Of a DNA stretch of 64,000 bases, positions 1-7,851 are shown piece by piece; within the stretch, counting starts at the first letter, position 1, and every line of letters starts with the position of its first letter. The DNA comes from Muribaculaceae bacterium (GTDB taxonomy: Bacteria > Bacteroidota > Bacteroidia > Bacteroidales > Muribaculaceae): assembly GCA_023664185.1 (NCBI GenBank), contig JAMPGA010000001.1, positions 146,305-210,304 of the forward strand, in the 5' to 3' direction. The notes beneath the pieces are model-generated. The model was not told where the DNA came from. It worked only from the letters and a program-made list of their open reading frames with translations, and did no database searches. The position numbers were made by a program, and so were the translations under genes.

Positions 1-416
1 CGGGCGTGAAAAACGCGCTGTCGATGACAATGCCCAAGGGCGACGGCATGCACCGCCGCATGGTGTATGTAGAACTCGAACCCGGCGCAAGCCTCGAGGA
101 GGTGACCCGCGCCGTGAAGGAAGACCCCTATTTTGCCTCCGACGAGACACACGTGATGGCCGTGGACAGCGTTGACGCTGTGAAAGATATGGGTCACGGT
201 GTGCACATGATACGCAAAGGTGTCTCGGGCGTGACACAGAACCAGCGTTTCGAGTTCAACATGTCAATCAACAATCCGGCTCTCACCGCCCAGCTACTGG
301 TGGGGGTGGCCCGCGCCTCTATGCGCCTGGCTTCCGGAGCTTATACAATGATTGAAATTCCCGTAATCGACCTCCTGCCCGGAGACCGCGAGGGACTCAT
401 AGCCAAATTAGTTTGA
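1..416 (+). CDS. ddh: meso-diaminopimelate D-dehydrogenase, C-terminal part (cut by window start)
   Basis: The reading frame is open from the window edge (first full codon at base 3), so only about the last 137 residues of a family that is normally about 300 residues are present. The visible part contains the substrate-domain stretch with SMTMPKGDGMHRRM near the start and the family-typical end with NQRFEFNMSINNPALTAQ followed by a helix and the IPVIDLLPGDRE tail. Ddh makes meso-diaminopimelate in one NADPH-dependent reductive amination from tetrahydrodipicolinate, for lysine and peptidoglycan. The stop codon overlaps the start of the LysM gene by one base (TGATG), suggesting cotranscription. 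A GTG at 6 is an internal codon, not a credible start. The assignment rests on recalled family sequence and is fairly sure. Confidence 0.82.
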   Translation, partial: GVKNALSMTMPKGDGMHRRMVYVELEPGASLEEVTRAVKEDPYFASDETHVMAVDSVDAVKDMGHGVHMIRKGVSGVTQNQRFEFNMSINNPALTAQLLVGVARASMRLASGAYTMIEIPVIDLLPGDREGLIAKLV

Positions 417-2233
417 TGAATCCACTGCTTCGCATAGCCGCCGGCATCATGCTGGCCACAGCCACATTCGCAACAGCCGACGCTGCCGTCAAAGATCTGC
501 CGGTCAAGACCGTCAACGGCCACATGTATCATTATTACAAGGTGCCGGGAAAAGAGACCGTCTACTCCATCTGCTACAAGCTCGGGGTGACCAAGGAAGA
601 CCTCATACGCTATAATCCCGCCGTGGCCGATGGGCTCAAGGTGGGAATGACCATATATTTCCCCTACGAAGGAGACCCCGACAGCAACACTCGCACCGAG
701 GATCTGAAACACCACGTTGAGAAGGGGGAAACCATCTTTGGCATCTCGCACAAATATGGCATAAGTGAGCAGCAACTCATTGAGCTCAACCCGATTCTGA
801 AAGATGGGCTCAAGGCCGGGCAGACCCTTCTGATACGCAAAGCCGTGACAGCAGAGCCTCAGACTGCTGCCCAGACTGCTGCCCAGACTGCTGCCGCAGC
901 CCCTCAGGCCGACGATGTGGAGATGGTGGGGTATATCGTAAAGAAAAAAGAGACCCTCTACTCCATAGCTGTGGCCCATGGCATCACCGTGGCCGAGCTC
1001 GAGGCCGCCAATCCCGGCATTCAGTCCATACAAGCCGGCCAGGTGCTGAGCATACCGGTGAAAAAGCAGAAGACCGAGACCGACACTCCGGCGCCTCTGC
1101 CCACCTCAACATCAACATCGACATCAACATCAGCCTCTGCGACGACCGACACTGTGGCCACCGCTGTCGAAGCTCAGCCCAGCAACAAAGAGGCATCCAT
1201 AGCCATCCTGCTCCCATTCATGCTCGAGGAGGAGACACCCTCGAAGAGCGCCTCGAGATATACCGAATTCTACAAAGGCTTCCTCCTTGCAGTAGACTCG
1301 CTTAGAGCCTCAAAGGCCCCCATACATATCTCCACCTACGATACCGGAGCCTCGCTGGTCAAGGTGAAGGAGATAGTGGAAAAGCCTGAGTTCAAGAATC
1401 ATGCAGCCATCATAGCTCCCGACAACAGCTCACAGCTGGCCATCCTGGCTGAATATGGCAAAAACAACAACATGAAGGTGATAAACCCGTTTGTGATACG
1501 CGACGAATCGTATCTGACCAATCCGGCCGTGATACAGGGCAATCTGCCCAGCCACCTCATGTATAAGAAAGCTGTGAAGGCTATTGTGGAGCGTCTGCGC
1601 CACTCTACACCGGTGTTCTATTCGGTGAAGGATGTTGTGCCCGACAAGAAAGAGTTCATCAACGAGCTCAAAGAAGCCCTTGGCAACGAAGGTATAGCAT
1701 ACACAGAGATAGAGACAGCCGGAGCTGTGACACCCGAGGATCTGGCCTCGCTCCAGACCGACGGCAACTATACATTTATCCCCGTGAGCAGCCGCCAGGC
1801 TGATCTTAACAAGCTGATGCCCGGCCTGATAGAGTGGCGCGATAAGGAGGCCACTCCGCTGGTGAGACTCTTTGGATATCCGGAGTGGACTATGTTTAGA
1901 GGCGAGACACTGAGCAACATGCACAACCTCAACACCACAGTCTACTCACGCTTCTTCGCCGACTATGACGACAACCGTGCCGAGAACCTGGAAAACAAAT
2001 TCAAGCTATGGTATGGAGAGGCTATGGAGAGCGCTGTGCCCCGCCAGGGTCTGATGGGATTTGACACCGGCATGTTTCTTATACCCTACATCACCGACGG
2101 CACACTACGCTATGACGGCATCCAGAACGGCTATCGCATAGTGCCCGCTGCCGATGGCGGAGGCTTCTACAACGATATGCTCTATTTCATCACCTTCCGC
2201 CCCGGCGAAAAGGTGGAAAAGACTCCTCTCTGA
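416..2233 (+). CDS. LysM-repeat protein with C-terminal periplasmic-binding-like domain
   Basis: A 605-residue exported protein. A signal peptide covers about residues 1-24 (hydrophobic core, then ATADAA). Three LysM modules follow at about 40-85, 102-143 and 176-218, each with the pattern of a Y/T-x-S/G-I motif, a helix and an AN/YNP turn, so it should bind peptidoglycan glycan strands. A Gln/Thr/Ala and Ser/Thr linker (about 145-170 and 225-255) joins them to a domain of about 340 residues resembling type-1 periplasmic binding or LppC-like proteins (AILLPFMLEE, YKGFLLAVDSLR, AIIAPDNSSQLAILAEY). It overlaps the preceding ddh stop by one base and is followed 4 bases later by a beta-barrel gene, so the three probably form one transcript. 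A role in cell-wall surveillance or anchoring is an inference. The start is the ATG at 416; a TTG one codon upstream is less likely. Confidence 0.8.
   Translation: MNPLLRIAAGIMLATATFATADAAVKDLPVKTVNGHMYHYYKVPGKETVYSICYKLGVTKEDLIRYNPAVADGLKVGMTIYFPYEGDPDSNTRTEDLKHHVEKGETIFGISHKYGISEQQLIELNPILKDGLKAGQTLLIRKAVTAEPQTAAQTAAQTAAAAPQADDVEMVGYIVKKKETLYSIAVAHGITVAELEAANPGIQSIQAGQVLSIPVKKQKTETDTPAPLPTSTSTSTSTSASATTDTVATAVEAQPSNKEASIAILLPFMLEEETPSKSASRYTEFYKGFLLAVDSLRASKAPIHISTYDTGASLVKVKEIVEKPEFKNHAAIIAPDNSSQLAILAEYGKNNNMKVINPFVIRDESYLTNPAVIQGNLPSHLMYKKAVKAIVERLRHSTPVFYSVKDVVPDKKEFINELKEALGNEGIAYTEIETAGAVTPEDLASLQTDGNYTFIPVSSRQADLNKLMPGLIEWRDKEATPLVRLFGYPEWTMFRGETLSNMHNLNTTVYSRFFADYDDNRAENLENKFKLWYGEAMESAVPRQGLMGFDTGMFLIPYITDGTLRYDGIQNGYRIVPAADGGGFYNDMLYFITFRPGEKVEKTPL
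860..895 (+). repeat. Three tandem 12-base units inside the LysM gene linker
   Basis: The unit CAGACTGCTGCC occurs three times in a row and encodes repeated Gln-Thr-Ala-Ala. A second looser tract of ACATCA-type units at about 1105-1134 encodes alternating Ser/Thr. Both lie in the linker between LysM modules and the C-terminal domain. Unit lengths are multiples of three, so gain or loss would change linker length without a frameshift. Confidence 0.8.
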
Positions 2234-2237
2234 CCCT

Positions 2238-2939
2238 ATGACCCGACTTCAGACCGTAATAACAATAATACTGAGTATACTTCTGTGCCCGCTTGCCATG
2301 CAGGCACAGCGGGAGTATAACCCCAACTTCTCGATTGGGGCCAAGGGCGGCGCCACGCTTTCGAGGATGTCGTTTTCTCCCGAGGTGCACCAGAATATGG
2401 TGCAGGGTATCACCATGGGCTTCACAGCACGCTATCATGAGGAGAAGCTCTTCGGACTGATAGGCGAGATAAACCTGACGCAGCGCGGATGGAAGGAAGA
2501 CTTCCTGCGCGACGATGCACCGCAGTTCGAGTACTCGCGCCTGCTCACCTACATCCAGGTGCCCCTGATGACCCATATCTATTTCGGTCCTGAGCGAGTG
2601 AAATTTTTCTTCAACCTGGGCCCAGAATTCGGCTATCTCATTGGCGACAAGATTACGGCCAATTTCGACTATCACAACTATAAATCGATACCCGATTTCC
2701 CGCAGGGCTACCGCACCAACGAGCAGCTCGACAAGCCCGTCGAGGTAAAGTTTGACTATGGCATAGCCGGCGGTGCAGGTGTGGAGTTTTTCATCAACAA
2801 GCGCAATTCCATACTGCTGGAAGGGCGCTATTACTTCGGGCTGGGCAATATATTTCATGCCAGCAAGCGTGACTTCTTCTCGGCTTCGCGCGGCACATCC
2901 ATAGAGATTACGCTGGGCTATCTGTTCAGAATCCGGTAA
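2238..2939 (+). CDS. Outer-membrane beta-barrel protein, PorT/OMP_b-brl_2 type
   Basis: A 233-residue protein with an N-terminal signal peptide (MTRLQTVITIILSILLCPL, then AMQAQ as cleavage region). The mature part begins NFSIGAKGGATLSRMSF and shows alternating polar and hydrophobic strands with repeated aromatic ends, ending in the C-terminal strand pattern ITLGYLFRIR expected for Bam-inserted barrels. This matches the porin-family/PorT-like group common in Bacteroidales; specific cargo or pore function cannot be deduced. The ATG at 2238 is chosen because it begins the signal peptide and lies 4 bases after the LysM gene stop; upstream in-frame codons would overlap the LysM gene. A strong hairpin follows at 2965-3000. 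Confidence 0.8.
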   Translation: MTRLQTVITIILSILLCPLAMQAQREYNPNFSIGAKGGATLSRMSFSPEVHQNMVQGITMGFTARYHEEKLFGLIGEINLTQRGWKEDFLRDDAPQFEYSRLLTYIQVPLMTHIYFGPERVKFFFNLGPEFGYLIGDKITANFDYHNYKSIPDFPQGYRTNEQLDKPVEVKFDYGIAGGAGVEFFINKRNSILLEGRYYFGLGNIFHASKRDFFSASRGTSIEITLGYLFRIR

Positions 2940-2964
2940 GGCATATCATCACATACACAAGACA

Positions 2965-3000
2965 GAAGGAGGGGCGGCTTACGGCATCCGCTCCTCCTTC
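2965..3000 (+). terminator. Hairpin terminator after the LysM/beta-barrel genes
   Basis: Arms at 2965-2977 and 2988-3000 pair over 13 positions with one G-T wobble around a 10-base loop. The downstream bases are ATTTCAAAAT, a weak T tract. It sits 25 bases after the beta-barrel stop and 108 bases beyond the end of the convergent PFOR gene, so it may serve both. Confidence 0.65.
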
Positions 3001-3107
3001 ATTTCAAAATCAACGTCAAAACTATTGTTATCAGCGCCGTATGGAATAGACTAATTGGCGGGATAATAGCTTCTCTGTCGGAGAACAATAATTCGTGTGT
3101 GTATATT

Positions 3108-6100
3108 CTATTCGCTTTGGTTCAGTATGTTGTTGGTGCGATCGCAATCCTGCTGAAGCTGTGGGCCGAGAATGGCGGCACGCACCGGCGAGACCATGCG
3201 CAGGTCGGCATAGCGGTCGTCGTCCATGGTAAACTCAGCCACATCGGTCAGAGGCTCCGCCTGCTTGTAGCGAGGTGTAGTGACCTCGGGAGTCGAGCCG
3301 TTTGAACCGCTGTTGTCCGGACCGGCCACAGGGCCGTCTACAGTCAGTGCCTTCTCGCCGCGGGCATATGCCTCGGGGTTGAAGCGATAGAGAGGCCAGT
3401 AGCCCGACTCTACGGCTCGGCGCTCCTCGATGGCCGAGTGTCCCAGCCCCGGACGTATGCCGTGGTTGATGCAGGGACAGTAGGCTATGACGATAGCCGG
3501 GCCGTCGTAGCGCTCGGCCTCTATGAGTGCTGTGATGGCCTGCTGGTAGTTGGCGCCAAGGGCTATAGAGGCTACATAGACATTGCCATAGGTCATCATC
3601 ATGCGGCCAAGGTCTTTCTTTGGGGTCGACTTGCCGTCGGGCGAGTATTTAGCCACGCAGCTGCGCGGTGTAGCCTTTGAGGTCTGACCTCCGGTGTTGG
3701 AGTAGCACTCGGTGTCGAGCACCAACAGCTTTATATTTTCGCCCGAGGCCAGCACATGATCCAGACCGGCAAAGCCGATGTCGTAGGCCCAACCGTCGCC
3801 TCCAACAGCCCAGACAGACTTATAGGGGAGCAGGTCGATGTTGTCGTACAGATGTTTGTATTGCGGCGATGCATCTTTCACAGGCTCAAGAGCTCCCTTG
3901 AGCTGCATGGCTGTCTGGCGCGACTGCTCGGGCAAGTCCTTAGCCGCCAGCCATGCTTCCATGAAGGTCTTGAGATAAGGCACCGTGTCGGGAGCCTCGA
4001 CAAGCTCTTTGACACTGCTGACCATACCCTCCCGGAGGTGGGTGATGGCTGTGAGTATACCGAATCCATACTCGGCATTATCCTCGAAGAGTGAGTTGCC
4101 CCAGGCGGGGCCGCGACCGTCGGCATCGGTGCAATATGGATTGGAGGGATAGTCGGCACCATAGACCGAGCTACAACCCGTGGCATTGGCCATGACGAGA
4201 TGGCGCCCCATGAGCTGGGTGAGGAGCTTGATGTAGGGTGTCTCGCCACATCCGGCACATGCGCCCGAGAACTCAAACAGAGGTGTCTGCAGCTGCGAGC
4301 CTCTCACGGTCGAGGCGGACACGAGTGTCTCTTTGGGCTTTACGTTCTGAAGAGCCCACTCATAGAGCGGCTGCTCCATCTCCATCACTTCGTCGGCCGG
4401 AGTCATGGTCAGGGCGTGGCCCGGACATATCAGCGAGCACGACGAGCAGCCCATACAGTCGGTGGGCGACACCTGTATCCTGAACCTCAGCCCCTTGAGA
4501 GCCTGATCCCCATCAACCGGCTTGCTGACAAATCCTTCGGGAGCCTTGGCAGCCTCTTCGCTGTCGAGCAGATAGGGACGTATCACGGCATGAGGGCATA
4601 CAAGCGAGCACTCCGTGCACTCCACACACTTCTCTGCATCCCACACAGGGATGCGGGTGGCTATGCAGCGATGCTCGAATGCTGTAGTGCCCATGGGCAT
4701 GGTGCCGTCGGGGGCGAAGGCTGACACCGGCACGGAGTCGCCCTCCCCTTTTATACACGGAGTGTGGATGGTCTCTATAAACCGTTTCTGCTCGGGTGTG
4801 CGATAGAGGTTGAGGTAGGTGCGTTTCACCTCCGGCTCCGTCTCCCAGCCTTCTATGGAGGCATAGTCTACCTGCCGCAGAGCCGGCACAGCCATCGAGA
4901 TGGCCTTGAGATTGCGCTCCACCACCTCATTGCCTTCGTGGGCATAGGTGAGACGTATCTGCTCGGCCAGGGCATCATATCCTTGCTTGAAGGGGATAAT
5001 GCCGCTGAGATAGAGAAATACTGTCTCCATGGGCATGTTGATTCTGGGAGCCAGCCCCACGGAGGCCGCAATGGCATCGGCGTCGATGACATAGAGTTTG
5101 AGCTTCATCGCCGAGATGCGCCGGCGCATCTCCAGGGGGATATTTCTTGCCAGATCCTCATCTTGCCAGGGGCAGTTTATGACAAATGTGCCCTCCTCAC
5201 GTATGGAGTTGAGCATGGCAAAGCGCCTCACATATCCGGCTTTATGACACCCTATATAGTCTGCTCTGCTGATCGAATAAGCCGAAGTGATGGGCCGGGG
5301 CGACACTCGGAGCTGTGATATGGTATAACCTCCCGACTTCTTGGCCGAGTAGCTGAAATAGGCCTGGGCATAAAGCGAGGCCGTGCTGTCGAGTACGGTG
5401 GCCACCTGGCGTGTGGCTCCGACTGTACCGTCGTTGCCTATGCCATAGAATACCGCCTGCTTCACTCCGCTGTGTGAGGCTGTGTTGACTTCGTCGGTCA
5501 CGCTGAGCGACAGATGGGTGACATCGTCGTTTATGCCGACCGTAAAGGTAGATGCTGCATCGCCTGACGCCAGATAGTCGAATACGGCCTTGGCCATCGA
5601 GGGATTGAATTCCTTGCTCGACAGGCCATAGCGGCCACCCACCACATGGATGTCCGGGCGGCGACTCTGTAGAGCAGATATCACATCGAGACACAGGGGC
5701 TCGTGCTGGGCTCCCGGCTCCTTGGTGCGGTCAAGCACGGCAATGCTTTTGACTGTCTCGGGGATGGCGCGCACAAAATCGTCGACAGGGAAGGGGCGGT
5801 AGAGCCTCACCTTTATCACTCCGGTCTTATAGCCCTTGTTGAGCGAATTGAGATAGAGAGCAGTCTCAGAGGCCACATCCGCACCCGAGGCCATGATGAC
5901 TATGACGCGGTCGGCATCGGGAGCGCCGAAATAGTCGACAGTGTGATACTGCCGTCCGGTCACTGTGGCCACCTTGTCCATGGCCTTCTGCACAATGGCG
6001 GGGAAAGCATCGTAGAGAGGATTGACGGCCTCGGAGTTCTGGAAATAGACATCGCCGTTCTGAGCCGAACCACGTAGCCGGGGATGCTCGGGATTCATGC

Positions 6101-6713
6101 CGCGGCGACGTATAGTGTTCACCTTGTCCCAGTCCACCAGCGGTTTCATCTCGCCGTAGTCTATCACATCGATGCTGTCCATCTCGCTCGATGTGCGCCA
6201 GCCGTCGAAGAAGTGGAGCACCGGCAGGCTACCGTCGATGGCTGCCAGGTGAGCCACGAGAGCCAGATCCATAGTCTCCTGCACGGAGGCCGACACCAGC
6301 ATGGTGAAGCCTGTGGCGCGACAGGCCATGACATCCTGATGGTCGCCGAAAATAGAAAGTGCATGAGTGGCCAGCGACCTGCACCCTACGTGAAACACCA
6401 CGGGGAGCTGCTCACCGGCTATCTTATACATGTTCGGGATCATCAGCATCAGACCCTGCGAGGCAGTGAACGTAGTGGCAAGCGCTCCGGCAGCAGCAGC
6501 ACCATGAACGGCACCGGCGGCTCCGAGCTCGCTCTCCATCTCTCTTACCTCCATGGCCTGCCCCATGAGGTTGAGGCGTCCCTGCAGCCCCCACTTCTGA
6601 GCCGTCTGACCCATTGAGGCTATAGGAGTGATGGGATATATGGTGGCCACATCGCTCAGCGCATATGCCACATGGGCCGCGGCTGTGCAGCCGTCAAGAA
6701 TAGACTTTTTCAT
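3108..6713 (-). CDS. nifJ: Pyruvate:ferredoxin (flavodoxin) oxidoreductase, single-chain
   Basis: A 1201-residue homodimer-type PFOR, close to the usual 1170-1200. It oxidises pyruvate with CoA to acetyl-CoA and CO2 and reduces ferredoxin. Visible domains in order: pyruvate-binding N domain with YPITPIASM (26-34) and the ATTFTASQG loop; transketolase-C-like domain with KVRLYRPFPVDDF (301-313); gamma domain (about 420-620); ferredoxin domain with cysteines 696, 699, 702, 706 and 753, 756, 759, 763 for two 4Fe-4S clusters; and the thiamine-diphosphate domain with CAGC (819-822), C847 and the GGDGWAYDIG motif, carrying the third cluster. It lies downstream of the oxalate genes on the same strand, but a terminator-like hairpin (6724-6779) ends just before its start. 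No clear promoter motif was seen for it. Confidence 0.96.
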   Translation of the reverse strand: MKKSILDGCTAAAHVAYALSDVATIYPITPIASMGQTAQKWGLQGRLNLMGQAMEVREMESELGAAGAVHGAAAAGALATTFTASQGLMLMIPNMYKIAGEQLPVVFHVGCRSLATHALSIFGDHQDVMACRATGFTMLVSASVQETMDLALVAHLAAIDGSLPVLHFFDGWRTSSEMDSIDVIDYGEMKPLVDWDKVNTIRRRGMNPEHPRLRGSAQNGDVYFQNSEAVNPLYDAFPAIVQKAMDKVATVTGRQYHTVDYFGAPDADRVIVIMASGADVASETALYLNSLNKGYKTGVIKVRLYRPFPVDDFVRAIPETVKSIAVLDRTKEPGAQHEPLCLDVISALQSRRPDIHVVGGRYGLSSKEFNPSMAKAVFDYLASGDAASTFTVGINDDVTHLSLSVTDEVNTASHSGVKQAVFYGIGNDGTVGATRQVATVLDSTASLYAQAYFSYSAKKSGGYTISQLRVSPRPITSAYSISRADYIGCHKAGYVRRFAMLNSIREEGTFVINCPWQDEDLARNIPLEMRRRISAMKLKLYVIDADAIAASVGLAPRINMPMETVFLYLSGIIPFKQGYDALAEQIRLTYAHEGNEVVERNLKAISMAVPALRQVDYASIEGWETEPEVKRTYLNLYRTPEQKRFIETIHTPCIKGEGDSVPVSAFAPDGTMPMGTTAFEHRCIATRIPVWDAEKCVECTECSLVCPHAVIRPYLLDSEEAAKAPEGFVSKPVDGDQALKGLRFRIQVSPTDCMGCSSCSLICPGHALTMTPADEVMEMEQPLYEWALQNVKPKETLVSASTVRGSQLQTPLFEFSGACAGCGETPYIKLLTQLMGRHLVMANATGCSSVYGADYPSNPYCTDADGRGPAWGNSLFEDNAEYGFGILTAITHLREGMVSSVKELVEAPDTVPYLKTFMEAWLAAKDLPEQSRQTAMQLKGALEPVKDASPQYKHLYDNIDLLPYKSVWAVGGDGWAYDIGFAGLDHVLASGENIKLLVLDTECYSNTGGQTSKATPRSCVAKYSPDGKSTPKKDLGRMMMTYGNVYVASIALGANYQQAITALIEAERYDGPAIVIAYCPCINHGIRPGLGHSAIEERRAVESGYWPLYRFNPEAYARGEKALTVDGPVAGPDNSGSNGSTPEVTTPRYKQAEPLTDVAEFTMDDDRYADLRMVSPVRAAILGPQLQQDCDRTNNILNQSE

Positions 6714-6723
6714 AGAGCGTGTC

Positions 6724-6779
6724 TAAAAAAGCAAATAAGGATATGCCGGGATGAGGTTGAGCCATCCCTGCATATCCTT
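6724..6779 (-). terminator. Terminator between the AEC transporter and PFOR genes
   Basis: A two-part stem: 10 perfect pairs (6737-6746 with 6770-6779) and 6 further pairs inside (6748-6753 with 6763-6768). Read on the minus strand it is followed by TTATTTGC and a run of six T. It lies between the transporter stop and the PFOR start, so the oxalate cluster is probably transcribed separately from PFOR. Confidence 0.7.
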
Positions 6780-6796
6780 TACCACATGTTAAGTTA

Positions 6797-7762
6797 TCAG
6801 AATGCTTTCAGACACAAATCCGTAATCCATATCCACAAGGGGCAGAAACCCACAAATAGGATCACCGAGAGCGTCAGCGACGAGGTGCCGGTGGCAACAT
6901 ACACATCATACTCGTCGGCAATGATAATGCCTGAGAAGGCCGGCGGAAGTGCACAGGCCACAACGAGCATCTTGAGATTGAGGGGATCCATCTTGAAGAC
7001 CAGACCCAGGATAAGAACCACTGCGGGCATGAACACCATCTTGAGGATGGAGCCCAGGATGGCCTGCCAGTTGATGGAGACTTTGACTGCCGAAAGTGTG
7101 ATACCGGCCGAGAAGACCGCCAGTGAGGCGTTGGCACCCTTGATAAGGTCAAATGAAGGGCTTGCCCACTTTGGCCAAGGTATACCGACGAGCACCCAGA
7201 TCACTGCGAGGATAGGTGCCCAGGCCACAGGCTGCTCCAGCGCGTGGAGCACAGCCTGGAAACCTCCGTCGCCTTTGCTCGAACCGGGTTTCTGCTTCTC
7301 GAGAGAGGCGTTCATGAGCGAAAGGCCCACGGGAATGCCGACGGCGTTGACCACGATACTGACGATGGCCACCACGAGAGCCACGGCGGGAGTGGTGCCG
7401 AATATAGGCTCAAGCACGGCAAATCCGAGGAAGCCGATGGTGGGCGAGCCGCTGATAAGGGCTGAGACGGCGGCGTCGGCACCGGTGTTGCTCTTGAATA
7501 TGCGGAATACGTAGTAGACCACCATGAAGCAGAACATAATGCCGAACAGTGAGATGAGCGACAGTTTGATATCGTGTGCAAGCATCTCGCGTGTGGACTG
7601 TGCGATTGAGACGAAAAGCGCAGCAGGAAGGGCGTAGTCGAGCACTACCTTATTGAACATCTTGGCATCATCACCCGAGAATATGCCACATTTTCCGGAG
7701 AAGAAACCGGCCAACATGACCACGATAATCGGGACTATCGCGAATAGAATGATGTGAGACAT
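6797..7762 (-). CDS. AEC-family transporter, candidate oxalate/formate carrier
   Basis: A 321-residue inner-membrane protein with about ten hydrophobic helices and the auxin-efflux-carrier (AEC) family layout: N-terminal ILFAIVPIIVVMLAGFFSG, a central charged loop near 165-175 (NASLEKQKPGSSKGDGG), and a C-terminal half with ACALPPAFSGIIIADEY. It is the third gene after frc and oxc on the minus strand. E. coli has the same combination (yfdW frc, yfdU oxc, yfdV AEC carrier), so transport of oxalate, formate or a related small carboxylate is a context-based inference; AEC proteins also move malate and malonate. It is not a major-facilitator oxalate:formate antiporter of the OxlT kind. A hairpin lies between it and oxc. 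Confidence 0.85.
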   Translation of the reverse strand: MSHIILFAIVPIIVVMLAGFFSGKCGIFSGDDAKMFNKVVLDYALPAALFVSIAQSTREMLAHDIKLSLISLFGIMFCFMVVYYVFRIFKSNTGADAAVSALISGSPTIGFLGFAVLEPIFGTTPAVALVVAIVSIVVNAVGIPVGLSLMNASLEKQKPGSSKGDGGFQAVLHALEQPVAWAPILAVIWVLVGIPWPKWASPSFDLIKGANASLAVFSAGITLSAVKVSINWQAILGSILKMVFMPAVVLILGLVFKMDPLNLKMLVVACALPPAFSGIIIADEYDVYVATGTSSLTLSVILFVGFCPLWIWITDLCLKAF

Positions 7763-7812
7763 GAGGGAAGTTTTTTAAATTGGAATTGATGATATCTGTC
7801 GGGGATATGGAG

Positions 7813-7846
7813 AGTGGGGGGTGGAGGTGTATGCCCATCCCCCACT
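7813..7846 (-). promoter_or_regulatory. Hairpin between oxc and the AEC transporter gene
   Basis: Arms AGTGGGGG (7813-7820) and CCCCCACT (7839-7846) pair perfectly around an 18-base loop; GAGA and TCTC just outside can extend the stem past a one-base bulge. It begins 5 bases after the oxc stop on the minus strand and lacks a clear T run, so it could protect the 3' end of an oxc message or lower transporter expression rather than terminate fully. Confidence 0.5.
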
Positions 7847-7851
7847 GTCTC

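Noticed and set aside
3438..6617. Several open plus-strand frames antisense to the PFOR gene
   Set aside because: They mirror the codon structure of a high-GC gene, contain no recognisable domain and overlap one another.
3108..6713. Oxalate oxidoreductase instead of pyruvate:ferredoxin oxidoreductase, because of the neighbouring oxalate genes
   Set aside because: Oxalate oxidoreductase is a three-subunit enzyme; this is a single 1201-residue chain with the full PFOR domain order, and a terminator separates it from the oxalate cluster.
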